DNA of 64,000 bases from Ceratobasidium sp. AG-K (taxonomy: Eukaryota; Basidiomycota; Agaricomycetes; Cantharellales; Ceratobasidiaceae). The position numbers and the translations under genes were made by a program. Numbering within the stretch: position 1 is the stretch's first letter; every line of letters starts with the position of its first letter. Under the pieces are notes generated by a model. That model ran no database searches, was not told where the DNA came from, and saw only the letters and a list, made by a program, of their open reading frames with translations. The DNA lies in the NCBI GenBank assembly GCA_037039685.1, contig JAWNGF010000008.1, positions 1 through 64,000 of the forward strand. The letters are read 5' to 3'. Shown in pieces: positions 11,302-23,616 of this stretch.

Positions 11302-12528
11302 CTTGAGTATGTCTTCTCAGTTGAAAGCACAAGAAAGTATCTGTTTGACTTACCTATTTCATTTCGCCCATGCACATTTATACTGCCAGCTTCATAGCTC
11401 GTTGCCAGCAAGACCGTGAGGCGGCCCGCCAACCGTGACTCAGGTGACACGATAGATAATTGGTTGGACTGCGCAACCAGAATGCGCGGCCCGCCCAGAT
11501 TGCGTCTTTTCGTCGACGTAACGTAAGTTTAAAGTTGTACCGTCTCATTTTGGAGACCCTGGTGGAAGACAGAGTGATTAATCCCCGAGATAACCTCGCC
11601 GTAAGGAACGGTTGAGTAGGGCACCAAGCAAAGTCAAGGGACAAGAGTAATGTGATTGATTGCATCGAATCCGAAGTGTGCCAAGCTAAGCCAGAAATAA
11701 CCAAGACGTGGCTATAAGAAGTATTCGATAGCGCATGGCGGCCTTGCTCATTGAAAGGTCGGGGGTCTAGATGATGATGCGCTATCAATCACGCAAATAT
11801 CCACGGCTAATGCAGGTCAGCTGAAGGTATCGAGGTGTATCAATCACGGCATGATCAAACCTTGGCATGACCGTATGGGGTTCGACAATAATAGCTCGGG
11901 GACACATGGGGTTGTAACCGACAAACAGAGTGCGCGTGAACAGCTGTACTTATCTATCAACGCGTGGGTCGATCAAATTGGTAATCAGCCGGAGTCCGGG
12001 TGACAAATTGCTTCCGTTCACGCAAGCACGTCAATACCATTGCCTCCATATGTACGTCAAACTCCGGGGAACGCACTGCAACCTAGCTACCAATGCTGTT
12101 CCTGTTGAATTTGCTGGAACACCTCATCATATTTGGCCAAATTTCGCTTCTCATCCTCTCTGTGAATATCATCTACCGACCGGTCCATGATTGGTCGCGG
12201 TGTAGAAACCCTCAATACCACCACGCATTACACCCAGCTCCTGTTCGGCATCCTCATATGCTCCCTCAATTTGGCCCTCCCTTCTACTAGCGGCCCGCCC
12301 GCTGTTTTTGTCGGAATTACCTACCTGGTTGAGTTCCGCTCAAGGGTGTCCCGGGTACCAACTGGGCCAGCTTCGACGAATGTTCGTGCAGCTTCACATT
12401 TAGTCCACTGGTCGTAAGGATGACCTGGCCCTCATGATACCGGTTGCTTATCTCATTCATAGTCCGACGGGAAAAGGTGGGCCATAAGACGATTCATCTA
12501 TTCAGGACAAAAGCTAATCGGAACAGAA
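11302..12528. other. Intergenic between pectate lyase and GTPase copy C
   Basis: Contains the pectate lyase promoter region. Several overlapping 65-136-codon frames exist on both strands, but none shows a domain or a plausible start context. I see no gene here. Confidence 0.5.
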
Positions 12529-14132
12529 TTACCACAACCCAACCCGACCAAAGGTCAAGCCGCGTAGCACGGCATTACCTAGATGCTCCCAAAACCCTCG
12601 TTCGACGGGACGACTGAGATCCTTGATTTTTCCTTGTAACTCCTGGATGTTCCTCCGGTCCTGCTGCTCGCGCTTCGAGCCTGGTCAGCTATAGTTCAAG
12701 AGACCAAAAGGGGTATTTACCTCAGCGGCTTGCCTAGCTGCAGCCTCAAGCCTTGCGAGCTCTTCCGCTTTCTCCTTTTTCTCCCTCTCAAAGCGCTCTC
12801 GAGCTTCCGTTGCCGCCTTCTGGGCGGCTTTCCGATCCTATAGAGAATAGACCTCAGTTGCCCACCCATCCGATTCGCAGTCGCCATTCTTACCTCTTCA
12901 GCTCGCTTTGCTTTGCCTTCGGCCTCGATCCGCATTTTCTCAGACTGTTCTTTTGCGGCTTCAGCCTCCTTCTGGGCCTTCCTAGCGTTCTAGAGATCTC
13001 GTGATCAACGCAGCGCTTTTTAGCGAAAATCCGCCTCACCTCCTCTGCGCGCTTGGCCTCCTCTGTGGCTCGAGCCACCTGTTCCTCAAGCTCCCGCTTG
13101 GCCGCTTCAGCCTCCTCCAACTTCTTTTTGGCTTTGGCAGCATACTTCATGCCCTCGGAATTAGCTAGCAGTCACTGACGAGAGCAGCATCGAACTTACC
13201 TCCCTAGCTTTCTTCGCCTTTTCCTCGAGACCCGACATTTTCTCCTCTAAATCGGCTCCAATGCGCATACCCGCCTGCGTTTGACCGAGGGTTTTGTCTT
13301 CGTCAACGACTTCTCGCTGAATCTTGAAGACTATCGGCGATAGCCCTGCGCATGTCTCTACCGCTCGGCGCGCGTCTTCAGGCGAATATCCCTCCTGGAG
13401 GCGTAGAGTCTGCACTTTTTTCTGCCCATTCAGTCCAAAAATTTCGTCCTTTGTCACGATTTCGTTTTCGCGCGTCTCGAATTTCTCATTGGGGGTAGAC
13501 GGCCAGCGAGTGGTGAGGAGAAAGATATGGTCAAGGTAGTTGTCGCCAACCATGTCCTTGAACATGATCATCAACGACTTTTCAGGACGGTCGACCCTAA
13601 CCTTGTCCAGTGGTCGAAGGAAAATGACCCCGGTGATTGGTACCTTGGACATATGCCTAGTATAGATGCTCATAGTTAGTTCCTTGGATATCAACCAGAA
13701 GGTCAATGGAATTTACCTTGCTACCAGCCAGGTTGTAATCCGCCTCAAAATTACAGTCTCGCTCTCTTCGCGAGAGTCGCCAAACCCAGGAGTGTCTACG
13801 AGCTGTATATACTCGTCGCCCATCTTGATCAATGGGATTCCTTCTTCGATCACGTCCACAGTGTCCGACTCGATCTCGTCGCTGACGGAAACGTTAGCTC
13901 CCGTGGCAGCGTTGATGAACTAGACGTATGCGAATTCTTAGTGCCCACGCATGAAAGACAAGTGCGAGTACTATACATACCGTCGACTTTCCGACGCCCG
14001 TCATTCCGCATACTCTAATACAGATTGCGTTAGCATAACCAGTCGCATGGTCAAATACCCCACTAACAGAAATGTTTTCAATTTGAAGTCGTTCGCACTT
14101 GAAGCAGTACCTTGGATCGTAGAGTCGTGCAT
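12529..14132 (-). CDS. AIG1/GIMAP-like GTPase with C-terminal coiled coil (copy C)
   Basis: The start at 14132 (MHDSTIQGTASSANDFK) splices into VCGMTGVGKST. The P-loop therefore reads GMTGVGKST, one Ala-to-Val change from its paralogs. The next exon carries FINAATGANVSVSD and DTPGFGDSREE, and the main G-domain exon lies at about 13660-13203 (PITGVIFLRP, LLTTRWPS, KIQREVVDEDKTLGQTQAGMRIG). Coiled-coil exons follow, and the last exon encodes REQQDRRNIQELQGKIKDL, then SRPVER and a hydrophobic tail ending in the stop at 12529-12531. The tail LQGKIxDLxRPVER is shared with copy A, whereas the G domain is closer to copy D. Divergent from D. About 400 residues. Confidence 0.8.
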
Positions 14133-15188
14133 GGTGAACTGTTGGAGGGATTCTGGATGAGAATACAACGAAAGGTGAGGGTAATAAGGCGGTGAGGAGT
14201 CTCGTTAGCCACTTGACCGGTTGATATGACTTTCCCGATATTCATCGTGCAAATCCCCTCGTGGTTTGGCATACATCGCCGCTCCGAACAACACGCGCCA
14301 AGATAAGCCCGTTTTGGGGTGAGCCGAACCTAGAGCATCGCAAAGACAGAATAGAACGTCGTTTGGGAATAGAATTTGACCGAATACAGGTCTGAAATTG
14401 AGTACGAGCAAGATTGTCAGGGCCCGGGCGCTGAAGTGGCTTGATTCCCACACCTGCCATAGCCTTCGCTTATCGATAATTCAACGTAATAGTGTGATGC
14501 GAGGGAAGAGGTTTTTTCAGCTCCAAATACGCTGTTCCGATCGGGCGTCGGCATTCTGGAAGCTAGTTAGTGGGGGAACCCCGCCGCGTGGCTCGTAGCC
14601 ACAACCCTCGAACAGCGGATATCAATCAAACTTCCCTGGAAACCGAACACATGTTACGAACTTCTAGCCCCACCGAAATAACGAGGTCCTTTGCTTAGAC
14701 GCCAAGCGGCCTCGCAGTGTCGCATATATACACCTTGGACGCCACAAATCGCACAAGTATGTCCACTCGGCTCCGTTAGCACTGGCCACAAAGGTGTGTT
14801 TATTTGTGTTCTTCTGATCTAACCTTACCCAGGCCGGGTTTGAGTAGAATTGAGCGAAAGCCGGCTTCGGTGCCGAAACTGGGTAGGTGGCAAATATTTT
14901 TGAAACCCCTGTTATGCCCCAAACCGCCGCGAGGAGCATCGAAAACGTGGCCTATTTGGTGCCCGGTGCTTGGCACTGATATTCTCCCGAGCCGAGTTAG
15001 GAGACGCCTTTCGCTTAACGGAGCGCTGTTGTGACTCGCAGCGTCCCAGAATGATCCCATCGCGTTTTGGGATTCCTAGTACCGGTGTATGGGCAGATAA
15101 GTGGAGGGGCCTCTAGCCCAAAGGTCTCATCGCCCCCCTCCGTTGTCCTTCTATCGTGAAACCTGTCGTAGCAATCGCTTGGAATACG
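14133..15188. other. Shared upstream region of GTPase copies C and D
   Basis: About 1.06 kb between two divergent starts. No domain is recognised in the short frames present, and by eye it shows no clear similarity to the equivalent gap between copies A and B. Confidence 0.5.
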
Positions 15189-16824
15189 ATGGCGAACGGT
15201 TCCGATCCGACTCCAAGCCCGACAAGCTTGAGGACGTTTCTGTAAGCGGGTCGTTCTCGATGTCCATTGGAATTTCACTAATCACGCTGAACTTCCGTAG
15301 TGTGTGTGGAATGACAGGCGCTGGCAAATCAACGGTACGTATAACGGCGATAATGATATCAATATTGAAGCCGCGCCTCATCAGTTCATCAACGCGGTCA
15401 CTGGGGCTCAGCTCTCTGTGAGCGACCGTATCGATTCGGATACTGTAGATGTGATTGAAACGGGCATACCGCTTGTCAAAGTTGGAAATGAATATATCCA
15501 ACTGGTGGACACCCCAGGATTCGGCGACTCCCGTGAGGACAATGAGGTGGTAGTTCTAGAGCGAATCACGACGTGGCTAGTTGCACGGTAAGCATCTGTT
15601 ACATAGGGTGTACCCACGTTTGAGATTTTAACGACCTCCGGGACTAGATACATGTCCAAAGTGCCTGTAACTGGCGTGATCTTCCTCCGCCCAATTACGG
15701 AGGTCAGGGTCAATCGACTCGAAAAGTCTCTGATAATGATGTTCAAGGACCTATGCGGAGAGAGCTCCCTCGACCATATATTTCTTCTCACCTCTCGGTG
15801 GCCCTCGGAGTCGAACGACAAGTACGAAGGGCGGGAGCGAGATATATTATCAAGAGACGATATGTTTGGGTCGAACGGAGACAAGCAGGTTCAAGCGAGG
15901 CGACTCAGGGACGCGTACACCCCAGAGGACGCGAGGCATGTTGTGGAGTCGTGTGCGGGCCTTGCTTCTGTAACGTTCCAGATCCAACGCGAAATATTCG
16001 ATGAGAAAAAATCTCTCGCAGAAACTCAGGCTGGGATGAGGGTTGGAGCAGACTGGGAACAAAAGCTTTCCGGACTCGAAGAGCAGGCGAAGAAGGCAAG
16101 TGAGGTGAGTAAGATACCTTTCGGCGAGCCGATGGTTGATTCGTGCTTCTAAAGTATGCGGAGGCCGAGAAGAAAAGATTGGAGGAAGCCGAACTAGCAA
16201 AGCGAAGACTCGATGAAGAGGCCGCCAAAGCGGTCGAGGAAGCGAGACGACTGGCAGAGGTAAGTACACCTAATCATTGTTGCTGCATGTTGAAGGAAAT
16301 GGGTTTATTCTAAGGCTGAAAAAGAAGCTCTGCAACAAGCGGAAATTGCCAAAGCGAGGATGGAGAAAGAGCGACTCGAGGCGGAAGCACGAGCGAGAAA
16401 GGCTGAAGCGGTAAGCTACGAAACTTGGATATTTGTTGGTCAAGCAGGCCTAACGCTGTCCTGCAGGATATGCGAGCCGCCCAAAAGGCAGCGGAAGAGG
16501 CTAGAGCTTTGCAAGAGAAACAGCGTGTCGAAGAAGAAAAGAGAATGCAACAGGCTCGAGCGGTGGGTAATCATATAGGTATAGGCATATATACGTTGCT
16601 AAACTAAGTGCTTATAGGAAGCTGAGGCTGCTCGGCAGCGAGCTGAGCGGGCGGCGGCTGAAGCCGCGCGGCTACGTGAAGCGGAAGAGCGCGCAAGATT
16701 GGAGCGCGAACAACATCACCACAAGGTAAGTAACTCCTAACTACTATCCATCGAGACAACCAACCCTAATATAAACACGCGCACTGTGCCTGCGGGTCAT
16801 TAGGGAGGCTGCCTTGTCATGTAG
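15189..16824 (+). CDS. AIG1/GIMAP-like GTPase with coiled coil and possible CaaX terminus (copy D)
   Basis: The start at 15189 (MANGSDPTPSPTSLRTF) splices to VCGMTGAGKST at about 15301-15333. FINAVTGAQLSVSD and DTPGFGDSRED follow, then the main G-domain exon at about 15650-16103 (VTGVIFLRP, FLLTSRWPS, FQIQREIFDEKKSLAETQAG). Four coiled-coil exons end EAARLREAEERARLEREQHH. The favoured last intron (16727-16803) joins to a tiny exon GGCLVM and a stop at 16822-16824. CLVM fits a CaaX prenylation box, which would anchor the protein to membranes. If that intron is retained, the protein ends four residues into it without the Cys. C-terminal exons resemble copy B, and the G domain resembles copy C. 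Confidence 0.8.
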
Positions 16825-17964
16825 ATTGCTGGGTGATCATTATTACTCGTGCTTAGTGCTTAGCGTTTTCGATAGAAAGTAACCTGTATGAGCCACCACG
16901 TTAAAAGTCGTAGCCACCAGCATAAAGGCAAATTAGAAGATATTGCTTCTCATCCTCGTCATTTGATTGTAGACGATTCAACCATGGGATTTACTCCCCG
17001 AACAGATTAATTTGGTCACAAACAGCTCTCCTTCAGGCGTTCGTACTAGTTATGGATGGGTTTGCCATCGAACGGAGTCGACTTCAGATTCCGTGGTTTA
17101 CTTACACTGGGCGCCAATTTGATTGCACCACGTGACTGAAAGTCGAGTTTCGCGCTCTGGCCCTCGAAGAATGTGTCTGTAAGGCTTGAGGATATTACAG
17201 TGTGCATACATAGTCGCAATAAATGTCCGAGTACATTAAACTAAGCGGATTGCCTATCCCAAGATCCTAGAGTGCCGAAACTGCAGGAAGGTGATGGTGC
17301 AATAATTTTGGTCACGCATATAGGAGGGAGTGAATTGGTTCATATTGAACCGAATCGCGGACACACAAAAACCGAGTGAAAAGAGAATCATGTTTAGCAT
17401 GGACTAGAGTTCATTTTGGCCGATTTCTGTAGGATTTAGTGCTGTTTTGGTGGAGATTTGGATAAGTCAGTCCTTGGAATCTGCAGGCTCACAGCACCCC
17501 AATTCGAACTGGATGCCAAGATATTCACATTAATGGGTTAATTTGCGGCCCTTATATTGTGTATCTTATTTTGATCGGCATCGCATAGTACGACCCTCCT
17601 GTGATCCTGATCCCGAACATTCTCACTGAGGCATTTCGCTCCTCGTTACATGACCGGAATGGCCTAACGAGCGCTTTTTGCTGGTACCTGTGAGGCATTA
17701 GCGAAATTGTCGCCCCATTATCATTATGAAACGATGTATGTGTGCTTGGGTTCCTTGGCCAACTCAAACGACTGATGTGCCGTTGCGCTTGTGCCGACGG
17801 TGGTTCGGGTTCCTTGAATCTGATTGGCCAGCGAATCGCCAAGGGTCCCGCTCCAGCACAAGCGCGTATCGCTCAACAAGCACAAACAACGCGCGTATCG
17901 CATCCACAACTTTATATATACACTCTGTCGCCCCAGGCATGTCACTTCCCAATCCTCAATCTTC
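16825..17964. other. Intergenic upstream of the ABC transporter
   Basis: No gene recognised in 1.1 kb. The last 150 bases look like the transporter promoter (separate entry). Confidence 0.5.
17820..17964 (+). promoter_or_regulatory. Putative promoter of the ABC transporter
   Basis: A TATA-like run TATATATA lies at about 17913-17920, roughly 45 bases before the ATG. An inverted CCAAT box (ATTGG) lies near 17823. The 11-mer GCGCGTATCGC occurs twice in direct orientation at 17862-17872 and 17891-17901, just upstream of the TATA run, and could be a regulator site. This is pattern-based only. Confidence 0.4.
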
Positions 17965-20900
17965 ATGGATACCACGCGGGAGACTATAGAGCTAGCCAAC
18001 AGTCGGCTCCCCAAATTTCAGGGTCCAGCCTTTTTGTATCCTTTTGTTTTCGCTCAACGGTCAGAATGGATCTTATATGGGATAGGCACCGTGACGGCTA
18101 TCGTATCAGGAGTCGGGTTTCCTTTGTGCGTATCTTCAGCTTGTCCTTATGACTTACTCATCCTTTGGTTTAGCCTCGACTTGGTCTATGGAATATGGAC
18201 TACATCAATCGTCGAAGGGAATACCATATCCGATATTCGCAGTACAACTAATAAGGTGGCTGGGGTTTCTGTGGGTATTGGCATACTGCAGCTCATTGTC
18301 TCGTCTATATTTTGGTGGTGTTGTAAGTTTTTACTTTTACCCCCTCGAGGTCTGCTGATCAGGCTTGATAGTCTCTGTTGCATCGTCTCGCATCACAGAC
18401 AGGCTGCGACGAGAGTACCTTCGCTCAGTAATTTACCAAGATGCAGAATTCTTCGAGCGTGTTGGGCCAGGTGAAGTTGGGACTCGAATGGTCAAAGACA
18501 TAGGCACCATCCGAGCTGCGGTCGGGGAGAAGCTTTCAATCTTGATCTGGAGGTAAGGATCTCGGAGATGTGTACTTGGCGTATTTGACTCATATTGGCG
18601 CAGTTTGAGTATTCTTGTTACTGCAAGTGAGTTGTTTTTGCTGTCTCGAACCTTATTTTATGGTCATTTCCTTGCTCCAGTTATCATGGCGTTTACCCGC
18701 GCATCCAAACTCGCCGGCGTTGTCTTTAGTATCATTCCATTCACCTTCATCCTATTTGCTCTCATTGGCCAACTTTCTTCAAAAGCCGAGGCCAGGCTCC
18801 TAGTTGTTGATGGCCAAGCTGGGACGCTTCTGGAGCAAATATTGGGCAGCGTGCGAGTGGTACAGAGTTTTGCGGCCGAGACATTTTTAGCGCGGAAGTA
18901 TGATGCTTATTTGCGAAAGGTAAAAGCTAACTCCCTCGAATCGACTAAGAAACTGACTTGCTTGTGGGACAGTTGCAAAAGCTTGGCAAGTGGCGGTCAA
19001 TCATGCGTGGCATGGAGTTGGGCGCGGCGAATTGCGTGATAGCCTTGATCTACAGTTTGACCTGTGAGTCTTGCTTACTCTTGCTTCGGGACCAACTTAT
19101 GTCGGGTAGTTTGGTACGGCAGTCGGCTCGTTGTTGACGAGGACCTCCAAGTTGGCCTCATGCTCACCATCTTTTATAACATGTTCAATGGTGTGCCCTC
19201 CAAGTCGGCGACTCTCTATTTTTGCTAAATGCCAATCCCTGGGTAGCGCTTTTCGCAGTGGTTGGCATCCTCCCCCATCTCCTCGCCATCAAGGACTCGG
19301 CAGCCGTTTCCGCTCGGCTCTTAGAAGATATTGAACGTACGCCCAAGATCGATGTTTGCCGCCGGGATGGGTTGGAGCTATGGTCAGAGAACAACGAGAA
19401 AGAGAAGAGGATTAACGCGGAGATTGAGTTGCAGGGTGTGACATTTGTCTATCCCTCCCGCCCCGATCACAAGAGCTTGGATGGCGTGAATCTAGTGCTT
19501 GAAGGCGGCAAGGTTACCGCACTAGTAGGAGGTATGTTGTCGAATCCATTGGACTGGACTAGTGCTGAGGTTTGGTGTAGCATCGGGCTCTGGCAAGTCT
19601 ACGATTGCTTCGCTCCTGCTCCGGTACTATGATCCGATACCTGAGACTGGTGGCCAAGTGCTCCTCTCCGGCCACGACCTTCGCACTCTCAAACTTTCTT
19701 GGCTGCGCTCCCAGATCTCCCTCGTCTCGCAGGACCCCCAGTTATTCACTGCCTCAATCTTCGACAACGTCGCATACGGCCTAACTGGAACTCCGTACCA
19801 GCTCCCCTCCGATCCTTCCTCCCCGGAATATGCGGCCAAATTGGATGGTGTCAAATCTCGCGTCGAGCGAGCTTTGAAACAAGCTCAAGCGTGGGAGTTC
19901 GTATGTAATCTGCCGGAAGGGATGGACACCCGTGTTAGTGGCGCCCGTACTGGTGTGTTGAGTGGTGGACAGAGACAGAGGATTGCCGCTGCTCGTGCAT
20001 TGATCCGGAGACCGAGGATACTCTTACTGGACGAAGGAACATCTGCTTTGGACTCTGAGACGGAGCAGAAGCTCATGGCGGCTATTCATCAAGAGCAGGC
20101 TGAGACAGGGATGACAACTATGTAAGCCCATCGCTCGTTCTGGTCCTCCTCCCATTATTGATTGGTATCGGGCAGCCTGATTGCACATCGGTTGTCGTCT
20201 ATTCAAAATGCAGATAGGATCATTGCTTTGAGAAACGGGCAGGTTATGGAGCAAGGGACTTATTCAGAACTTATGGTGAGTTCCCGGCATAATATGGATC
20301 TAACATTGGTAACCAAAACTGGGGTATAGTCTCTTGAAGGAGTGTTTGCCGGGCTCGTCAAGCATCAGCTCTCAGCAACTCAACCACCAGATGAACCCAA
20401 GGGGTCGAACCCACGTCCTGTTACCTCGGCTTCGACGTTCTCACCATTGAAAGATATTAAGTCTCGACCCGAATCTGATACCTCCACCGTCGCGCAGCCG
20501 GTTCCAGAAGCACTCGAACGCGGCGACCTGGGACAGGTTAAGACTCATGGGATCACAACTCGTTTCGGAAAACTTCTTGGACGGTACGGGTTTTGGATTT
20601 TGGGCGGGTTTGTGGGAGGCATGTGCATGCAAGTACATTTATACATTAATCCGATTCTAGACTAATGGCAGGAGGTTAGTGGAGCATCATTTCCCATTGC
20701 TGCCTGGCTAGTTGGTATGTATTCTCTTGCCTGGTACTCGCTCGCCCGTCATCTCACAGGTCAATCCTAGGCTTGGTGATCAAGACTTTTGCGATACAGG
20801 ATGATGATAGTCGGCTCCTTCGTGAGGCACGACTTTGGGCCCTTTGGTTCTTCATACTAGCCATTGTGAATGTTGGAACGAGCTTTGTTGCTGGGTTCTT

Positions 20901-23048
20901 CTTAAGTGCTGGTGCGGACCGGATCGACCGGAGACTACGACTGGTCGCGCTGTCTTCTCTGCTCAAACAGGTAAGCGCATAAAGCCTCATTTCAACGCAT
21001 ACACACTGAACCTCGTCTTGAGGAAATCGGTTATTTTGATCAAGAAGAAAACGCTTCTGGGGCTCTGACTGCAGCTGTTGCTTCCAACACAAATAACGTC
21101 ACGACAGCAATCGGATTGGTGTGGCAACAACTTATCTCGGCGAGTGCAAAGTACGTATGGTCGTATCGGACGTCGAATATATATTCACCCGCATTCAAGT
21201 TTCTTGGGGACGGTTATACTCGGATTTGTTCGTGAGTTATCGAATCACGATGGTACAGGATTAGTGATCACTGACACTTTCTTCAGTATCCTGGAAACTC
21301 TCGCTTGTCGGGTTTGCCCCAGTCCCGTTTATCATCGCAGCTGCATACTACAATATTGTGTTCATGGAGCGCCACGAACGTCTAGTTCAAAAACCATTAG
21401 AGGAGGCATCAGCGTTTGCAAGTGAAAATGTGGACTCTATCAAAGTATGTCAGGCTTTTACAATGAGATACCCCGATTAACCCTACGGTTAGACGGTCGC
21501 GGCACTTGGCAGAGAAGATGCTGTCATGGAGCAATTCGATAGATCCGCTTCAAAGCACCTTACCAAACGCAGGTATCTCGCAATCAGCTCACTCGGGTTT
21601 GGCGTTGGTATTGGAAGCATACTGGTATTGAGCGCAATTGTTATGGTGAGTTTCACGAAATCCCGTTGCCTACTTCCTTATGATTGAGTGCTATCACAGT
21701 GGTGGGGAACTGCACTTTATACGCGCGGAAGGATTTCGATCGAAGACCTGTACTCCTGTTTCGAGGCTATCGTAATTGCCGGTATACAACGTCATTTCCC
21801 AAGCAAGTTTGGCACTGACCTGTGTTTAGGCTTTTCGGCAAGCCGGATGTTCACCTTCATCCCAGATTTGGCGCGAATGGTACAAGGCTTCCGGCGCGTA
21901 TGCGAATGGGAGGACCGCCATCCCGAAGTGGCTGCCTTCAATACCCCCAAGCTAGCTCTTTCCGAGAGCAAGTCACCTCATAAAACGTTCCAGGGAGAAA
22001 TCGTGTTCAACTCGTGCACTCTCAAGTATGCTTCGCGCCCCAAGCCTGCGATCACCGACATGAGCTTTACCATCAAAGCTGGACAAAACGTTGCATTTTG
22101 TGGTAGGTCCTTCGCCTGAGATTGCCAAGTAATATTCTTTGTAACTTCTTTTGTTGATCAGGTCCTTCGGGTGGCGGGAAGAGTTCCATCATTTCGATGA
22201 TTTCAAGGTTTTATGACCCATCAATGGGCACGATTCTGCTCGACGGGCAGGATATTCGCAGTATACCATTGGACGGATATCGTAGCCAGCTTGCGCTGGT
22301 TTCACAAGACGCCGTTCTCTATGAAGTGCGCAAGAACACATCTAATTTCAAGATGCTAACTAATCGCATCGGCAGGGTACATTTCGGGAAAACATTACTC
22401 TTGGCGAGGATATTAATCAGGATCAGCTTGAGCGTGCATGCCGTGATGCAAGCATCCTGGAATTCATCCAATCACTTCCCGAAGCGTTTGATACGAACGT
22501 GGGCTTCAAGGGCTCCCAGATGAGCGGAGGGCAGAGACAGGTGAGTGGTTAGCAGTCATCCAGAAGTTTAGCAAAGATTCACTCGTAATTCGGCAGAGGA
22601 TCTGTATTGCCCGAGCTTTGCTTCGGAACCCTAAGATTCTTCTCGTGAGTATCTCAGATACAGACGGTGCCCATTGTACTCAAATTGCATAACAACGAAC
22701 GAATAGCTTGACGAAGCCACTTCTGTGAGTCACACCGTTGTTCCACAATTTTGTTCACTGATTGAATCTGGATAGGCACTCGACGCTGAGTCTGAGAAAT
22801 CAGTCAAAGAATCGCTCGAAAAGGCTTCTAGGGGTCGGACCACGATTTCCATTGCCCATCGACTATCAACAATTCAGGGCGCAGATTTGATACACGTAGT
22901 CGAAGACGGTCGGATTATTGAGAGTGGTAGTCATGCTGAACTGCTCGCGCTAAACGGACGATATGTGGATGTGAGTACAAGAAATTGTCCGATTCCCTCG
23001 CACATGGCTAAATGCGTGTTCATTCAGCTTGTTAGGTCCCAACTCTAA
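17965..23048 (+). CDS. ABCB-type full ABC transporter (multidrug/pheromone exporter type)
   Basis: About 25 exons, roughly 1,280 residues, architecture TMD-NBD-TMD-NBD, the usual size for P-glycoprotein/Ste6-like exporters. NBD1 has Walker [10 protein letters not shown] (split by an intron at about 19531-19581), Q-loop LVSQDPQLF, signature LSGGQRQR, Walker [13 protein letters not shown] and H-loop [12 protein letters not shown]2 has [38 protein letters not shown] and IAHRLSTIQ. The Walker B to D-loop region of NBD2 is split over three tiny exons (about 22597-22800). All ATPase motifs look intact, so the protein is probably a working ATP-driven exporter in the plasma membrane. Substrate is unknown; homologs export toxic compounds or lipopeptide pheromone. 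Start at 17965 gives [18 protein letters not shown]; stop at 23046. Confidence 0.88.
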
Positions 23049-23616
23049 TCCATTGCAGTTGGACGAACGGGACTTGGACCACAAGCAATTTTGATACGGA
23101 AGCGCGGCCCTTGCGTTTAATTATTCAACTTGTTCATAGTAGTTCATTACTCCCTAATAACGAAATTTATCCCGCCCCCCCCCCAGTCACTTGTAGTAGC
23201 TATAGTCCATTTATGTCCGAAGCAGAGTCATTTTTGACAATTTGTGATCTCGGCTTGGGTGCATACATGGAAGAATAGGATGAATATGGGACAACTGGCA
23301 GCGAATGGGATATGAACGAACGGCTTGAATTGATAGTTCCTCTGCCTATCGTGTTTGTGTGTGAAGGAATAACCGAAAATTGTTCCCTTGAGGAGCTATG
23401 GGCGTTAGCGAAGTCTTCAGAAATAACCTGCCCGGATATTTTTATTTAGCCAATACGTTAAGCAAATCGTGGGGTCGTCACACTACACCTCGATGGCTTC
23501 GCTCATATGAGCATAGCCGGTATGAACATGGATATAAGTCTCTAGTTTTTAGGAAGAAATGGGCCCTCTTAAGCGCAATTCGATGTGAACGGCCGGGCTG
23601 TACGTACTGCATACAC
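23049..23616. other. Intergenic with a poly-C tract
   Basis: Holds the 3' flank of the transporter and a run of ten or more C near 23170. No gene seen. Confidence 0.5.

Noticed and set aside
11378..11788. 136-codon minus-strand frame upstream of pectate lyase
   Set aside because: No domain and no splice partners; overlaps the expected promoter of the pectate lyase.
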